Assembly (NCBI GenBank): GCA_029865665.1
Contig: JARXAV010000098.1
Coordinates: 1-11,324 of the forward strand
Origin: Flectobacillus sp.
GTDB taxonomy: Bacteria; Bacteroidota; Bacteroidia; Cytophagales; Spirosomataceae
Direction: 5' to 3'
Length of the DNA: 11,324 nt
Position numbers and translations under genes: made by a program. Positions 4,992-11,324 of the stretch are shown piece after piece (within the stretch, counting starts at the first letter, position 1; the number at the start of each line of letters is the position of its first letter). Below the pieces are notes generated by a model that worked only from the letters and a program-made list of their open reading frames with translations, was not told where the DNA came from and did no database searches.

Positions 4992-7661
4992 ATGAGTAGA
5001 TTCACGGGGGCTGAGAAGCTACGATTGCAAACACGTACTGACAACAAAGGATGGAAAAAATGGGGACCCTACCTGTCTGAACGTCAATGGGGAACTGTAC
5101 GAGAAGATTATTCGTCTAATCAGGATGCTTGGAATGCTGTTTCACACGATATGGCTCGTTCTAAAGCCTACCGTTGGGGTGAAGAGGGTATTGCTGGTAT
5201 TTCAGACAATAAGTCTCACATCTGCTTTGCCATGGCCTTTTGGAATCACAATGATCATATTTTAAAAGAACGTCTCTTTGGCTTAACAGGTAACGAGTCT
5301 AATCACGGTGAAGATGTAAAAGAACTCTATTATTACCTAGACTCAACTCCTACGCATTCCTACATGAAGATGCTTTATAAGTATCCCATCAATGCGTATC
5401 CCTATGATAAATTAGTTTCAGAAAGCAGAAAACGCTCAAGACTAGAGCCTGAGTATGAACTACTAGATACTGGAATCTTTGATAATAACGAATACTTTGA
5501 TATTTACATTGAATATGCCAAAGGCGATGAGCAAGACATTTTAATAAAAGTAACGGCTCACAACCGTAGCGAAAAAGATGCTCCTTTGACAATTCTACCA
5601 ACAATTTGGTTCAGAAATACTTGGTGTTGGGGTTATGAGAATTATAAGTACAAACCCATGTTAACGGGGGTATCTAACAAAGCTATTGAGGTAAACCACA
5701 AAGGCGTTGGGCATTTTAAACTCTATGCTGAAAATGCAGATAGTTTACTGTTCTGTGACAATGAAACGAATTACGAACGTTTACACGGAGTTAAGACAAC
5801 GATTCCTTATACCAAAGACGGTATCAACGATTATGTGGTTGACGCTAAAACAGAAGCGATAAATCCTAACGCAATCGGGACAAAGGCATCTGCTCAATAT
5901 GCCAAAATTGTGCCTGCTGGCGACAGCGTAACGATTCGCTTACGATTAGTAGATCATTCAATTTCAGAACCGTTTGGTGGTTTTGATGATACCTTCGACA
6001 AACGTATTCGTGAAGCCAATCAGTTTTATGACGAGATTCAGAAAGATGTTGTTGACCCAGAGTTAAAACTTATCCAACGCCAAGCTTATGCAGGGATGCT
6101 TTGGACAAAGCAATGGTACTACTATAACGTCAATGAGTGGATGAAAGGCGACCCTTCAATGCCAGCCCCTTCATCTCACCGCAAATTTGGACGAAATAGT
6201 ACGTGGGGACACATGTATGCTGCCAATATTCTTTCCATGCCAGACAAATGGGAATACCCTTGGTTTGCGGCTTGGGACTTAGCTTTCCATACACTTCCAT
6301 TGGCAAGGGTTGACCCAGATTTTGCAAAACGCCAATTGGCCGTTGTTCTTCGTGAATATTATATGCACCCGAACGGACAAATTCCTGCTTACGAATGGTC
6401 ATTCTCGGATGTAAACCCTCCCGTTCATGCTTGGGCAACGTGGAAAGTATATGAAATTGACAAAGAGATTAATGGCAAAGGAGATATTAATTTCCTTGAA
6501 CGTATTTTCCATAAACTACTCTTGAACTTTACTTGGTGGGTTAACCTAAAGGACGAAGGAGGAAATAATATTTTCGGTGGTGGTTTCTTAGGAATGGATA
6601 ACATTGGAGTTTTTGACCGCTCTGCATCTTTACCAACTGGTGGACACCTAGAACAAGCCGATGGAACGGGCTGGATGGCGATGTATAGCTTAAATATGCT
6701 TCGTATTGCGGTTGAAATTGCAGTTGAACGTCCTGTTTATCAAGACATGGCTTCTAAATTTTTTGAACACTTCCTGCACATTGCGGGAGCGATGCAGTCA
6801 ATGGGAGATGGAAATGTGAGCCTATGGGATGAGGAAGATCAATTCTATTACGATATGCTTCACTTGCCAAATAATAAGTCAAGTCTATTGAAAATCAGAT
6901 CAATGGTTGGGTTGATTCCATTGTTTGCGGTAGAAGTGCTTACTCCAGATATGCTGGCAAAACTACCAGATTTCAAACGTCGTGTTGACTGGGTATTAGC
7001 GAACCGTCCAGATTTAGCTGGCTTAATTTCTCGTTGGTACGAAGCAGGAAGAGGAGAAAACCGTTTATTAGCCATTCTGAGAGGGCATCGAATGAAGATG
7101 ATTATGAAACGAATGTTCGATGAAAACGAGTTTTTATCTGACCACGGTATTCGTTCACTATCCAAATTCCACAAAGAGAACCCTTATAAATTTGTGGTTC
7201 ATGGAGAAACCCTACAAGTGGATTATGCTCCTGCTGAGTCAACAGGGAGTATGTTTGGAGGTAACTCTAACTGGAGAGGCCCTATCTGGTTCCCGATGAA
7301 CTTCTTGATTGTCGATTCTTTGTTGAAATTCCAGTCGTATTATGGCAATGACTACGAAGTAGAATACCCAACTAATTCGGGAAATATGGTGAGTATCAAG
7401 ACAGCAGCCTTGAGTTTGTCGGAACGCCTTATTAGCTTATTCAGAGAAGATAAAGAAGGGAATCGTCCGATGTATGAAAAATACGAGAAACTACAGTCCG
7501 ATCCGAATTTTAAGGATTTGATTTTGTTCCCAGAGTTCTTCGATGGCGATACAGGAAAAGGCCTAGGAGCAATTCACCAGACAGGCTGGACAGGTCTTGT
7601 GGCTGAATTAATCTTGAGTGTGAGTAGAGCAGCAAAAAAAGAGGTCGAAGAAATGCCTTAA
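4992..7661 (+). CDS. GH63/MGH1-like glycoside hydrolase (putative glucosidase)
   Basis: This 889-aa protein has no signal peptide or membrane segment, so it is probably cytoplasmic. The N-terminal third (about 1-330) is beta-rich and opens with a WGPYLSERQWGTVREDYS stretch typical of large bacterial GH63-like glucosidases. From about 350 on it is an (alpha/alpha)6-barrel type region with WFAAWDLAFHTLPLARVDP, GQIPAYEWSFSDVNPPVHAWA, NWRGPIWFPMN and PEFFDGDTG. By analogy with GH63 enzymes, Asp429 in WFAAWD is the likely general acid and Glu848 in PEFFDGDTG the likely base; these two assignments are inference. The family acts on alpha-glucosides or mannosylglycerate-like compounds, and the substrate cannot be fixed here. 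No SusC/SusD or other carbohydrate genes flank it, so it is not part of a polysaccharide utilisation locus in this window. There is no Shine-Dalgarno sequence. It is convergent with purH. Confidence 0.85.
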   Translation: MSRFTGAEKLRLQTRTDNKGWKKWGPYLSERQWGTVREDYSSNQDAWNAVSHDMARSKAYRWGEEGIAGISDNKSHICFAMAFWNHNDHILKERLFGLTGNESNHGEDVKELYYYLDSTPTHSYMKMLYKYPINAYPYDKLVSESRKRSRLEPEYELLDTGIFDNNEYFDIYIEYAKGDEQDILIKVTAHNRSEKDAPLTILPTIWFRNTWCWGYENYKYKPMLTGVSNKAIEVNHKGVGHFKLYAENADSLLFCDNETNYERLHGVKTTIPYTKDGINDYVVDAKTEAINPNAIGTKASAQYAKIVPAGDSVTIRLRLVDHSISEPFGGFDDTFDKRIREANQFYDEIQKDVVDPELKLIQRQAYAGMLWTKQWYYYNVNEWMKGDPSMPAPSSHRKFGRNSTWGHMYAANILSMPDKWEYPWFAAWDLAFHTLPLARVDPDFAKRQLAVVLREYYMHPNGQIPAYEWSFSDVNPPVHAWATWKVYEIDKEINGKGDINFLERIFHKLLLNFTWWVNLKDEGGNNIFGGGFLGMDNIGVFDRSASLPTGGHLEQADGTGWMAMYSLNMLRIAVEIAVERPVYQDMASKFFEHFLHIAGAMQSMGDGNVSLWDEEDQFYYDMLHLPNNKSSLLKIRSMVGLIPLFAVEVLTPDMLAKLPDFKRRVDWVLANRPDLAGLISRWYEAGRGENRLLAILRGHRMKMIMKRMFDENEFLSDHGIRSLSKFHKENPYKFVVHGETLQVDYAPAESTGSMFGGNSNWRGPIWFPMNFLIVDSLLKFQSYYGNDYEVEYPTNSGNMVSIKTAALSLSERLISLFREDKEGNRPMYEKYEKLQSDPNFKDLILFPEFFDGDTGKGLGAIHQTGWTGLVAELILSVSRAAKKEVEEMP

Positions 7662-7667
7662 ACGATA

Positions 7668-7701
7668 AAAAGCCGATTTGAAACGTTTCAAATCGGCTTT
7701 T
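7668..7701. terminator. Perfect 34-bp palindromic two-way terminator
   Basis: Bases 7668-7684 and 7685-7701 are exact reverse complements with no unpaired centre, starting AAAAGCC and ending GGCTTTT. It lies 6 bp after the glucosidase stop and 24 bp before the purH stop, and has short T-runs on both strands, so it can end both convergent transcripts. Confidence 0.9.
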
Positions 7702-7725
7702 CTATTATGCGATACGCTGATGTTT

Positions 7726-9246
7726 CTAGTGTTTGAAGTGACGAACACCCGTCATTACCATAGCTAGACCGTTTGCGTCACAATAAGCAACTGAATCTTT
7801 ATCTTTAATAGAACCTCCTGGCTGAACTACTGCTGCAATACCTGCTTTATGAGCAATTTCAACACAGTCAGGGAAAGGGAAGAATGCATCAGAAGCCATT
7901 ACAGCACCATTCAAGTCAAAACCAAATTCCGCTGCTTTGTCAATCGCTTGTTTTAAGGCATCTACACGAGATGTTTGTCCAACACCACTCGCTAATAATT
8001 GACCTTCTTTAGCAAGAATAATTGTATTTGATTTTGTGTGCTTACATACCTTCAACGCAAATTCTAATGCTTTCAATTCTGAAGCAGTTGGAGCTTTTTC
8101 AGTAACTGTACGCATTTGTTCCGCTGTTTCGGTTGATAAATCTTTATCTTGTTCTAACACGCCATTCAATAACGTTTTGAACATTTTCTTACCAAACTCA
8201 ACGTTGTTACGCTTTAAGATAATTCTGTTTTTCTTAGACTTCAATACCTCTAACGCTTCCTCAGTATAATCTGGAGCAATTAAGATTTCAAAGAATAACG
8301 AGTTCATCTCTTCAGCAGCCCCTTTGTCAACTGTTCCATTGGTTGCTAAAACACCACCAAAAGCAGAAATCGTATCACAAGCAAAAGCATTCAAATAAGC
8401 TTGTTTAACAGTTTCAGCAGAAGCCACTCCACAAGCATTCGTATGCTTAATAATTACGAATGATGTTTCTGTAAATTCGTCCAATAAGGTAATACAAGCA
8501 TCAACGTCCACTAAGTTATTGTATGATAACTCTTTACCATTCAATTTCTCAAACAAAGCAGCTAAATCACCATAAAATGTAGCCGATTGATGAGGGTTTT
8601 CTCCATAACGTAACGACTGATTAGGTAACGATTTGAAGTTATAAATATCCGTTTTATTTCCTGTGAAATAAGCGTGAATAGCCGTATCGTAGTGAGAAGA
8701 AGTACCGAATGCTAACATCGCAAAACGTTTACGATCTGCTAAATCTGTTCCGCATTCTTTTGCTTCTAACAGAGATAATACCTCTGCATATTGCGTACGA
8801 GAAGAAACGATTAACACATCGTTGAAGTTTTTAGCAGCTCCACGAATTAATGAGATACCACCAATATCAATTTTCTCGATAATATCATCTTCTGAAGCAC
8901 CACTTGCAACCGTTTCTTCGAATGGATAAAGGTCAACAATCACTAAGTCGATCGAAGGAATTTCAAACTGAGCAGCCGTTTCTACATCACTTTCATTATC
9001 ACGACGATACAAGATACCTCCGAAAACTTTTGGGTGTAATGTTTTTACACGTCCACCAAAGATAGAAGGATAGCTTGTTAAATCTTCTACTGCTGTAACA
9101 GGAATACCCATTTCTTCAATGAATGTCTGCGTGCCGCCTGTTGAATATAATTTCACACCATTTTTGTGTAATAACTCAACGATTGGAGCTAGACCGTCTT
9201 TGTAATAAACCGAGATAAGGGCTGATTGAATTTTTTTCGATGACAT
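7726..9246 (-). CDS. purH: Bifunctional AICAR formyltransferase / IMP cyclohydrolase
   Basis: PurH carries out the last two steps of de novo purine synthesis in the cytoplasm: formylation of AICAR with 10-formyl-tetrahydrofolate, then ring closure to IMP. At 506 aa it is close to the usual length (about 510-530). The N-terminal MGS-like cyclohydrolase domain (about 1-195) shows STGGT (35-39), GGRVKTLHPK (64-73) and IDIGG (126-130). The formyltransferase domain (about 200-506) shows RYGENPHQ (213-220), the catalytic Lys267-His268 pair in IKHTNACGVA, SAFGG, and the C-terminal VQPGGSIKD and MTGVRHFKH. All key residues seen are intact. The ATG at 9246 follows an A-rich stretch without a Shine-Dalgarno sequence. 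A TAATTTTG promoter element lies about 120 bp upstream, leaving a leader of about 110 nt with an imperfect hairpin. No other pur gene is adjacent. Confidence 0.98.
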   Translation of the reverse strand: MSSKKIQSALISVYYKDGLAPIVELLHKNGVKLYSTGGTQTFIEEMGIPVTAVEDLTSYPSIFGGRVKTLHPKVFGGILYRRDNESDVETAAQFEIPSIDLVIVDLYPFEETVASGASEDDIIEKIDIGGISLIRGAAKNFNDVLIVSSRTQYAEVLSLLEAKECGTDLADRKRFAMLAFGTSSHYDTAIHAYFTGNKTDIYNFKSLPNQSLRYGENPHQSATFYGDLAALFEKLNGKELSYNNLVDVDACITLLDEFTETSFVIIKHTNACGVASAETVKQAYLNAFACDTISAFGGVLATNGTVDKGAAEEMNSLFFEILIAPDYTEEALEVLKSKKNRIILKRNNVEFGKKMFKTLLNGVLEQDKDLSTETAEQMRTVTEKAPTASELKALEFALKVCKHTKSNTIILAKEGQLLASGVGQTSRVDALKQAIDKAAEFGFDLNGAVMASDAFFPFPDCVEIAHKAGIAAVVQPGGSIKDKDSVAYCDANGLAMVMTGVRHFKH

Positions 9247-9297
9247 TTTTTGTAATTACGTTATCTGTGTAAAATACTGGTTATTCTAGTACTAAAT

Positions 9298-9324
9298 CTA
9301 CTCATAATCAAGGATTAAGCGTAG
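9298..9324 (-). promoter_or_regulatory. Imperfect hairpin in the purH leader
   Basis: On the minus strand CTAC pairs with GTAG and TAATC with GATTA around a 3-nt loop, with a single C-G pair between them flanked by mismatches. It lies about 50 nt upstream of the purH ATG. It is not followed by a T-run and does not match a riboswitch I recognise. Confidence 0.3.
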
Positions 9325-9364
9325 TAAATAGCAATTCCTAAAAGTGAATTTTTAAAAGAGAGTG

Positions 9365-9393
9365 CAAAATTAATACAATTTGTATTTTTCAAA
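9365..9393 (-). promoter_or_regulatory. purH promoter, Bacteroidota type
   Basis: On the minus strand TTTG (9393-9390) is followed after 17 nt by TAATTTTG (9372-9365), an exact -7 element with an acceptable -33. Transcription would start near 9358, giving purH a leader of about 110 nt. Confidence 0.5.
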
Positions 9394-9534
9394 GTATATC
9401 CAACGAACTTTCTGGAAAATAAATCCATAAACCAATAAAAACATACCTTATCTCATATTTTACATTCCTAAAATACCTTGTATATTTACAGCTAAACCAT
9501 TTACACTGAGATTACTTCATTAAAAAGTAACCCC

Positions 9535-9589
9535 TATTTGTTAGAATATCAGGTCATTGAACATCTTTTTTTCATTTGCCTAACAAATA
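9535..9589. repeat. 10-bp perfect inverted repeat with 35-bp spacer
   Basis: TATTTGTTAG at 9535-9544 is matched exactly by its reverse complement at 9580-9589. The spacer contains a run of seven T. It lies about 80 bp before the coiled-coil gene. It could be a paired operator or a long-loop hairpin; chance cannot be excluded in such AT-rich DNA. Confidence 0.4.
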
Positions 9590-9666
9590 TTAGTAAATTG
9601 GTACGATAATCACTTACTTATCTGTTTACGTCAGGGAAATATCTCCCATATTAAAAAGACAGCGTC

Positions 9667-10632
9667 ATGAATGAAATGGAAATCGCCGAAAGTACTAAAA
9701 ACACAACTAAAGTTCTTAAAATTGCCCTTGGAGTATCAATGCTACTCATCGGATTTATGGGTTACTTTTTATATGATACGGCTAATTTGAATCAACGACA
9801 GAGCGATACCATCGCTCAAAGAGACGAAGAGTTAACCATCACAATGGCTAGACTAGACTCCGTTTCGAATCAGTTAGATTTAAAAATTGAAGAAGTTGCA
9901 CAATTAGGAGGTCAAGTAGAAGATTTAAAAAAGGCTAAAAGCCATGTGCTAAATCAAAAAGAAGTTATTCGACGTGACCCAGCTTTTAATCGTCAGAAAT
10001 ACGAAGAACAAATCGCTGAATACATCAGTCTGTTAGAGGAAAAAGATAATTTAATTGCTCAATTAAAATCGGAAAATGCAGATCTCAGTGGCAAAACACA
10101 AGCCATGACCCAAGAAGTACTGACGCTTTCTCAGGAAAAAGAAGGAATGTCTCAGCAAGTAAATGGACTCAAAGAGGAAATTAGTACGGTTAAGGCTAAG
10201 AACAATGTTTTAACTAGTAAGATTGTTACTGGAGCTCAGTTGAAGGCTGACAACCTTCAGATTTATGCACTCAAAGAAAATGGAAAAGAGAGTACGGGAG
10301 GTGTATACAAAGCAAAACGAGTGAGCCAAATAAAACTTAGCTTTGCTCTTCCTACTAATCCACTAACGGAACAAAACAGCAAAGAAATTTATGTTCGTGT
10401 TATTGACCCTGAAGGAGCAATCATTGCAGATAATGTAAACGTATCGGGCGTATTCAATCAGGATGGAAAAGATATTGCTTATACGACAAAAACGAGTATC
10501 CTTTATAGCAACGATAATCAAAAGGTGGACATTTTATATGCCAGAGGTCAAGTATATGAATCGGGCTTATATGCGGTAGAACTCTTTTCTGAGGGCTTTA
10601 AAATCGGTAGAGGTAGCTTCATTATCAAATAA
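9667..10632 (+). CDS. Membrane-anchored coiled-coil protein of unknown function
   Basis: I do not recognise a named family. The 321-aa protein has a short N-terminal tail (1-14) and one transmembrane helix at about 15-37. K15 and K18 lie on the N-terminal side, so the rest is probably periplasmic. Residues about 40-185 are rich in E, K, Q and L with heptad-like spacing and form a long coiled coil, broken near RRDPAFNRQ (102-110). The C-terminal domain (about 188-321) is beta-rich: YKAKRVSQIKLSFALPTNP, KEIYVRVIDPEGAII, then GLYAVELFSEGFKIGRGSFII. Proteins of this plan occur widely in Bacteroidota as hypotheticals; that is recollection, not a search. A coil reaching from the inner membrane to a beta domain suggests a scaffold or envelope role, which is inference. 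The ATG at 9667 has no Shine-Dalgarno sequence. The gene stands alone and converges on nuoJ. Confidence 0.8.
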   Translation: MNEMEIAESTKNTTKVLKIALGVSMLLIGFMGYFLYDTANLNQRQSDTIAQRDEELTITMARLDSVSNQLDLKIEEVAQLGGQVEDLKKAKSHVLNQKEVIRRDPAFNRQKYEEQIAEYISLLEEKDNLIAQLKSENADLSGKTQAMTQEVLTLSQEKEGMSQQVNGLKEEISTVKAKNNVLTSKIVTGAQLKADNLQIYALKENGKESTGGVYKAKRVSQIKLSFALPTNPLTEQNSKEIYVRVIDPEGAIIADNVNVSGVFNQDGKDIAYTTKTSILYSNDNQKVDILYARGQVYESGLYAVELFSEGFKIGRGSFIIK

Positions 10633-10656
10633 GCAAACGAGCTTTCATAAACCCAC

Positions 10657-10695
10657 AAAAAAGCCTTGTAAACGTCTCGTTTACAAGGCTTTTTT
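10657..10695. terminator. Two-way intrinsic terminator between the coiled-coil gene and nuoJ
   Basis: An 18-bp perfect stem pairs 10657-10674 with 10678-10695 around a TCT loop. T-runs are present on both strands, formed by the A6 and T7 ends of the arms. It lies 24 bp after the coiled-coil stop and about 125 bp after the nuoJ stop, so it can serve both convergent units. Confidence 0.9.
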
Positions 10696-10820
10696 TATAT
10701 TAAGTATTGATACACATTTATGATATGAACTTAGTAAACCCAAGTAATTGATTACCAATTTTTCACATAACTATGTTTTCTATGCACCTATGTGGTTAAA
10801 GAGTCTAGTTGACCAAATAA

Positions 10821-11324
10821 TTAGAAATTACGTTCACCAGCTTCTCTTTTACCTAACATAACGGCTCCGACCATTGCCACAAAGAACAACACAGAAACCA
10901 ATTCAAAAGGTAATAAATAATCTTTGTATAAAATCATACCAAGACTTTCTACCATCCCTGTTTGAGCTCCTATTGCACCAGAACCATTTCCTAAATTCAT
11001 GTGACGAGTAGCTGCAATGAACACAACTAATAACGTACCGCCTAAAACCGCACCTGCCAATTTAGTCAGATTAGATTTCGACTCAGGTACATTCTTGCGT
11101 AAGTCTAGCATCATGATTACAAATAAGAATAATACCATGATTGCTCCAGCATAAACGATGATGTTAACTGCCATTAAAAACTGAGCATTTAACAACACGT
11201 AGTGACCAGAAATACAGAAGAAAGTAAACACTAAATACAATACGCTGTGGATTGGGTTTTTAGCAAAAACCACCATCAAAGCACTAAGCAGCGTCAAGGC
11301 TGTTAAAAAATACCAAAAGTTCAT
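10821..11324 (-). CDS. nuoJ: NADH-quinone oxidoreductase subunit J
   Basis: NuoJ (ND6/Nqo10) is a small membrane subunit of respiratory complex I, helping to link quinone reduction to proton pumping. The 167-aa protein has five hydrophobic segments at about 3-21, 27-45, 50-73, 87-105 and 138-157. It carries the family's best-conserved stretch, VNIIVYAGAIMVLFLFVIMM (53-72), including Tyr58 at the helix-3 distortion, and the terminal LPFELVSVLFFVAMVGAV. Length and start (MNFWYFLTALTLLSALMVVF) fit the family, so the ATG at the very edge (11324) is probably the real start. Upstream nuo genes should lie beyond the window. Downstream, where nuoK normally follows within a few bases, there is only 188 bp of non-coding DNA before the convergent gene, so nuoJ appears to be the last gene of its unit. 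Confidence 0.95.
   Translation of the reverse strand: MNFWYFLTALTLLSALMVVFAKNPIHSVLYLVFTFFCISGHYVLLNAQFLMAVNIIVYAGAIMVLFLFVIMMLDLRKNVPESKSNLTKLAGAVLGGTLLVVFIAATRHMNLGNGSGAIGAQTGMVESLGMILYKDYLLPFELVSVLFFVAMVGAVMLGKREAGERNF

Larger units (their letters stand above)
9247..9666. other. Divergent intergenic region between purH and the coiled-coil gene
   Basis: 420 bp, A+T rich. On the purH side it holds a promoter (9365-9393) and a leader hairpin (9298-9324). On the coiled-coil side it holds a small dyad (9512-9517 with 9525-9530), a 10-bp perfect inverted repeat (9535-9544 with 9580-9589) and a weak promoter-like pair, TTG at 9598-9600 and TATCTGTT at 9619-9626. No protein gene is seen. Confidence 0.6.

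Noticed and set aside
5389..7174. Minus-strand open frames inside the glucosidase (5389-5604, 6130-6438, 6860-7174) and a + strand frame inside purH (8036-8269)
   Set aside because: They are fully contained in strongly supported genes on the other strand, with no motif and no start signals.
10764..10794. CACATA/TATGTG inverted repeat downstream of nuoJ
   Set aside because: Only 6 bp with a 19-nt loop and no T-run on either strand; the strong terminator at 10657-10695 explains termination.
1..11324. CRISPR arrays, insertion sequences, att sites, tRNA or rRNA genes
   Set aside because: No regularly spaced direct repeats, transposase-like frames, terminal repeats or cloverleaf sequences were seen on either strand.

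Overview
The window looks like an ordinary chromosomal segment of a member of the Bacteroidota, probably from the Cytophagales side. The rank below phylum is inference. The case rests on gene content (a GSCFA-domain protein, a Bacteroidota-type CNT nucleoside transporter, a large GH63-like glucosidase), AT-rich spacers, starts mostly without a Shine-Dalgarno sequence, and several copies of the Bacteroidota -7 promoter element TAnnTTTG. No transposase, integrase, CRISPR array, rRNA or tRNA was found.

Layout, left to right. (1) The 3' end of a gamma-class carbonic-anhydrase-like gene (+) runs into a shared two-way terminator, facing a CNT nucleoside transporter (-). (2) A gene-poor, very AT-rich stretch of about 1.2 kb (1594-2797) holds a folded candidate leader for the transporter and two small promoter/terminator units, one carrying a doubtful 53-codon ORF. 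(3) A GSCFA-domain gene (-), whose stop codon sits in the loop of its own terminator, is divergent from a short stand-alone LOV-like PAS protein (+) that lacks the photoactive cysteine. (4) A 461-bp spacer contains a candidate small RNA of about 95 nt, ending in a terminator with a six-C loop. (5) A large GH63/MGH1-like glucosidase (+) converges on purH (-) across a perfect 34-bp palindromic terminator. (6) A 420-bp divergent spacer holds the purH promoter and leader and a long inverted repeat. (7) An unrecognised membrane-anchored coiled-coil protein (+) converges, through another strong two-way terminator, on nuoJ (-) at the window edge. No nuoK follows nuoJ.

The genes appear to be mostly single transcription units that alternate in orientation. 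Each convergent pair is separated by a strong hairpin terminator. They span unrelated housekeeping jobs: nucleoside uptake, de novo purine synthesis, respiratory complex I, glycan trimming and sensing. No multi-gene novel system is evident. The items most worth a second look are the sRNA candidate at 4645-4762, the cysteine-less LOV-like protein beside it, the folded leader of the transporter gene, and the nuoJ gene separated from nuoK.
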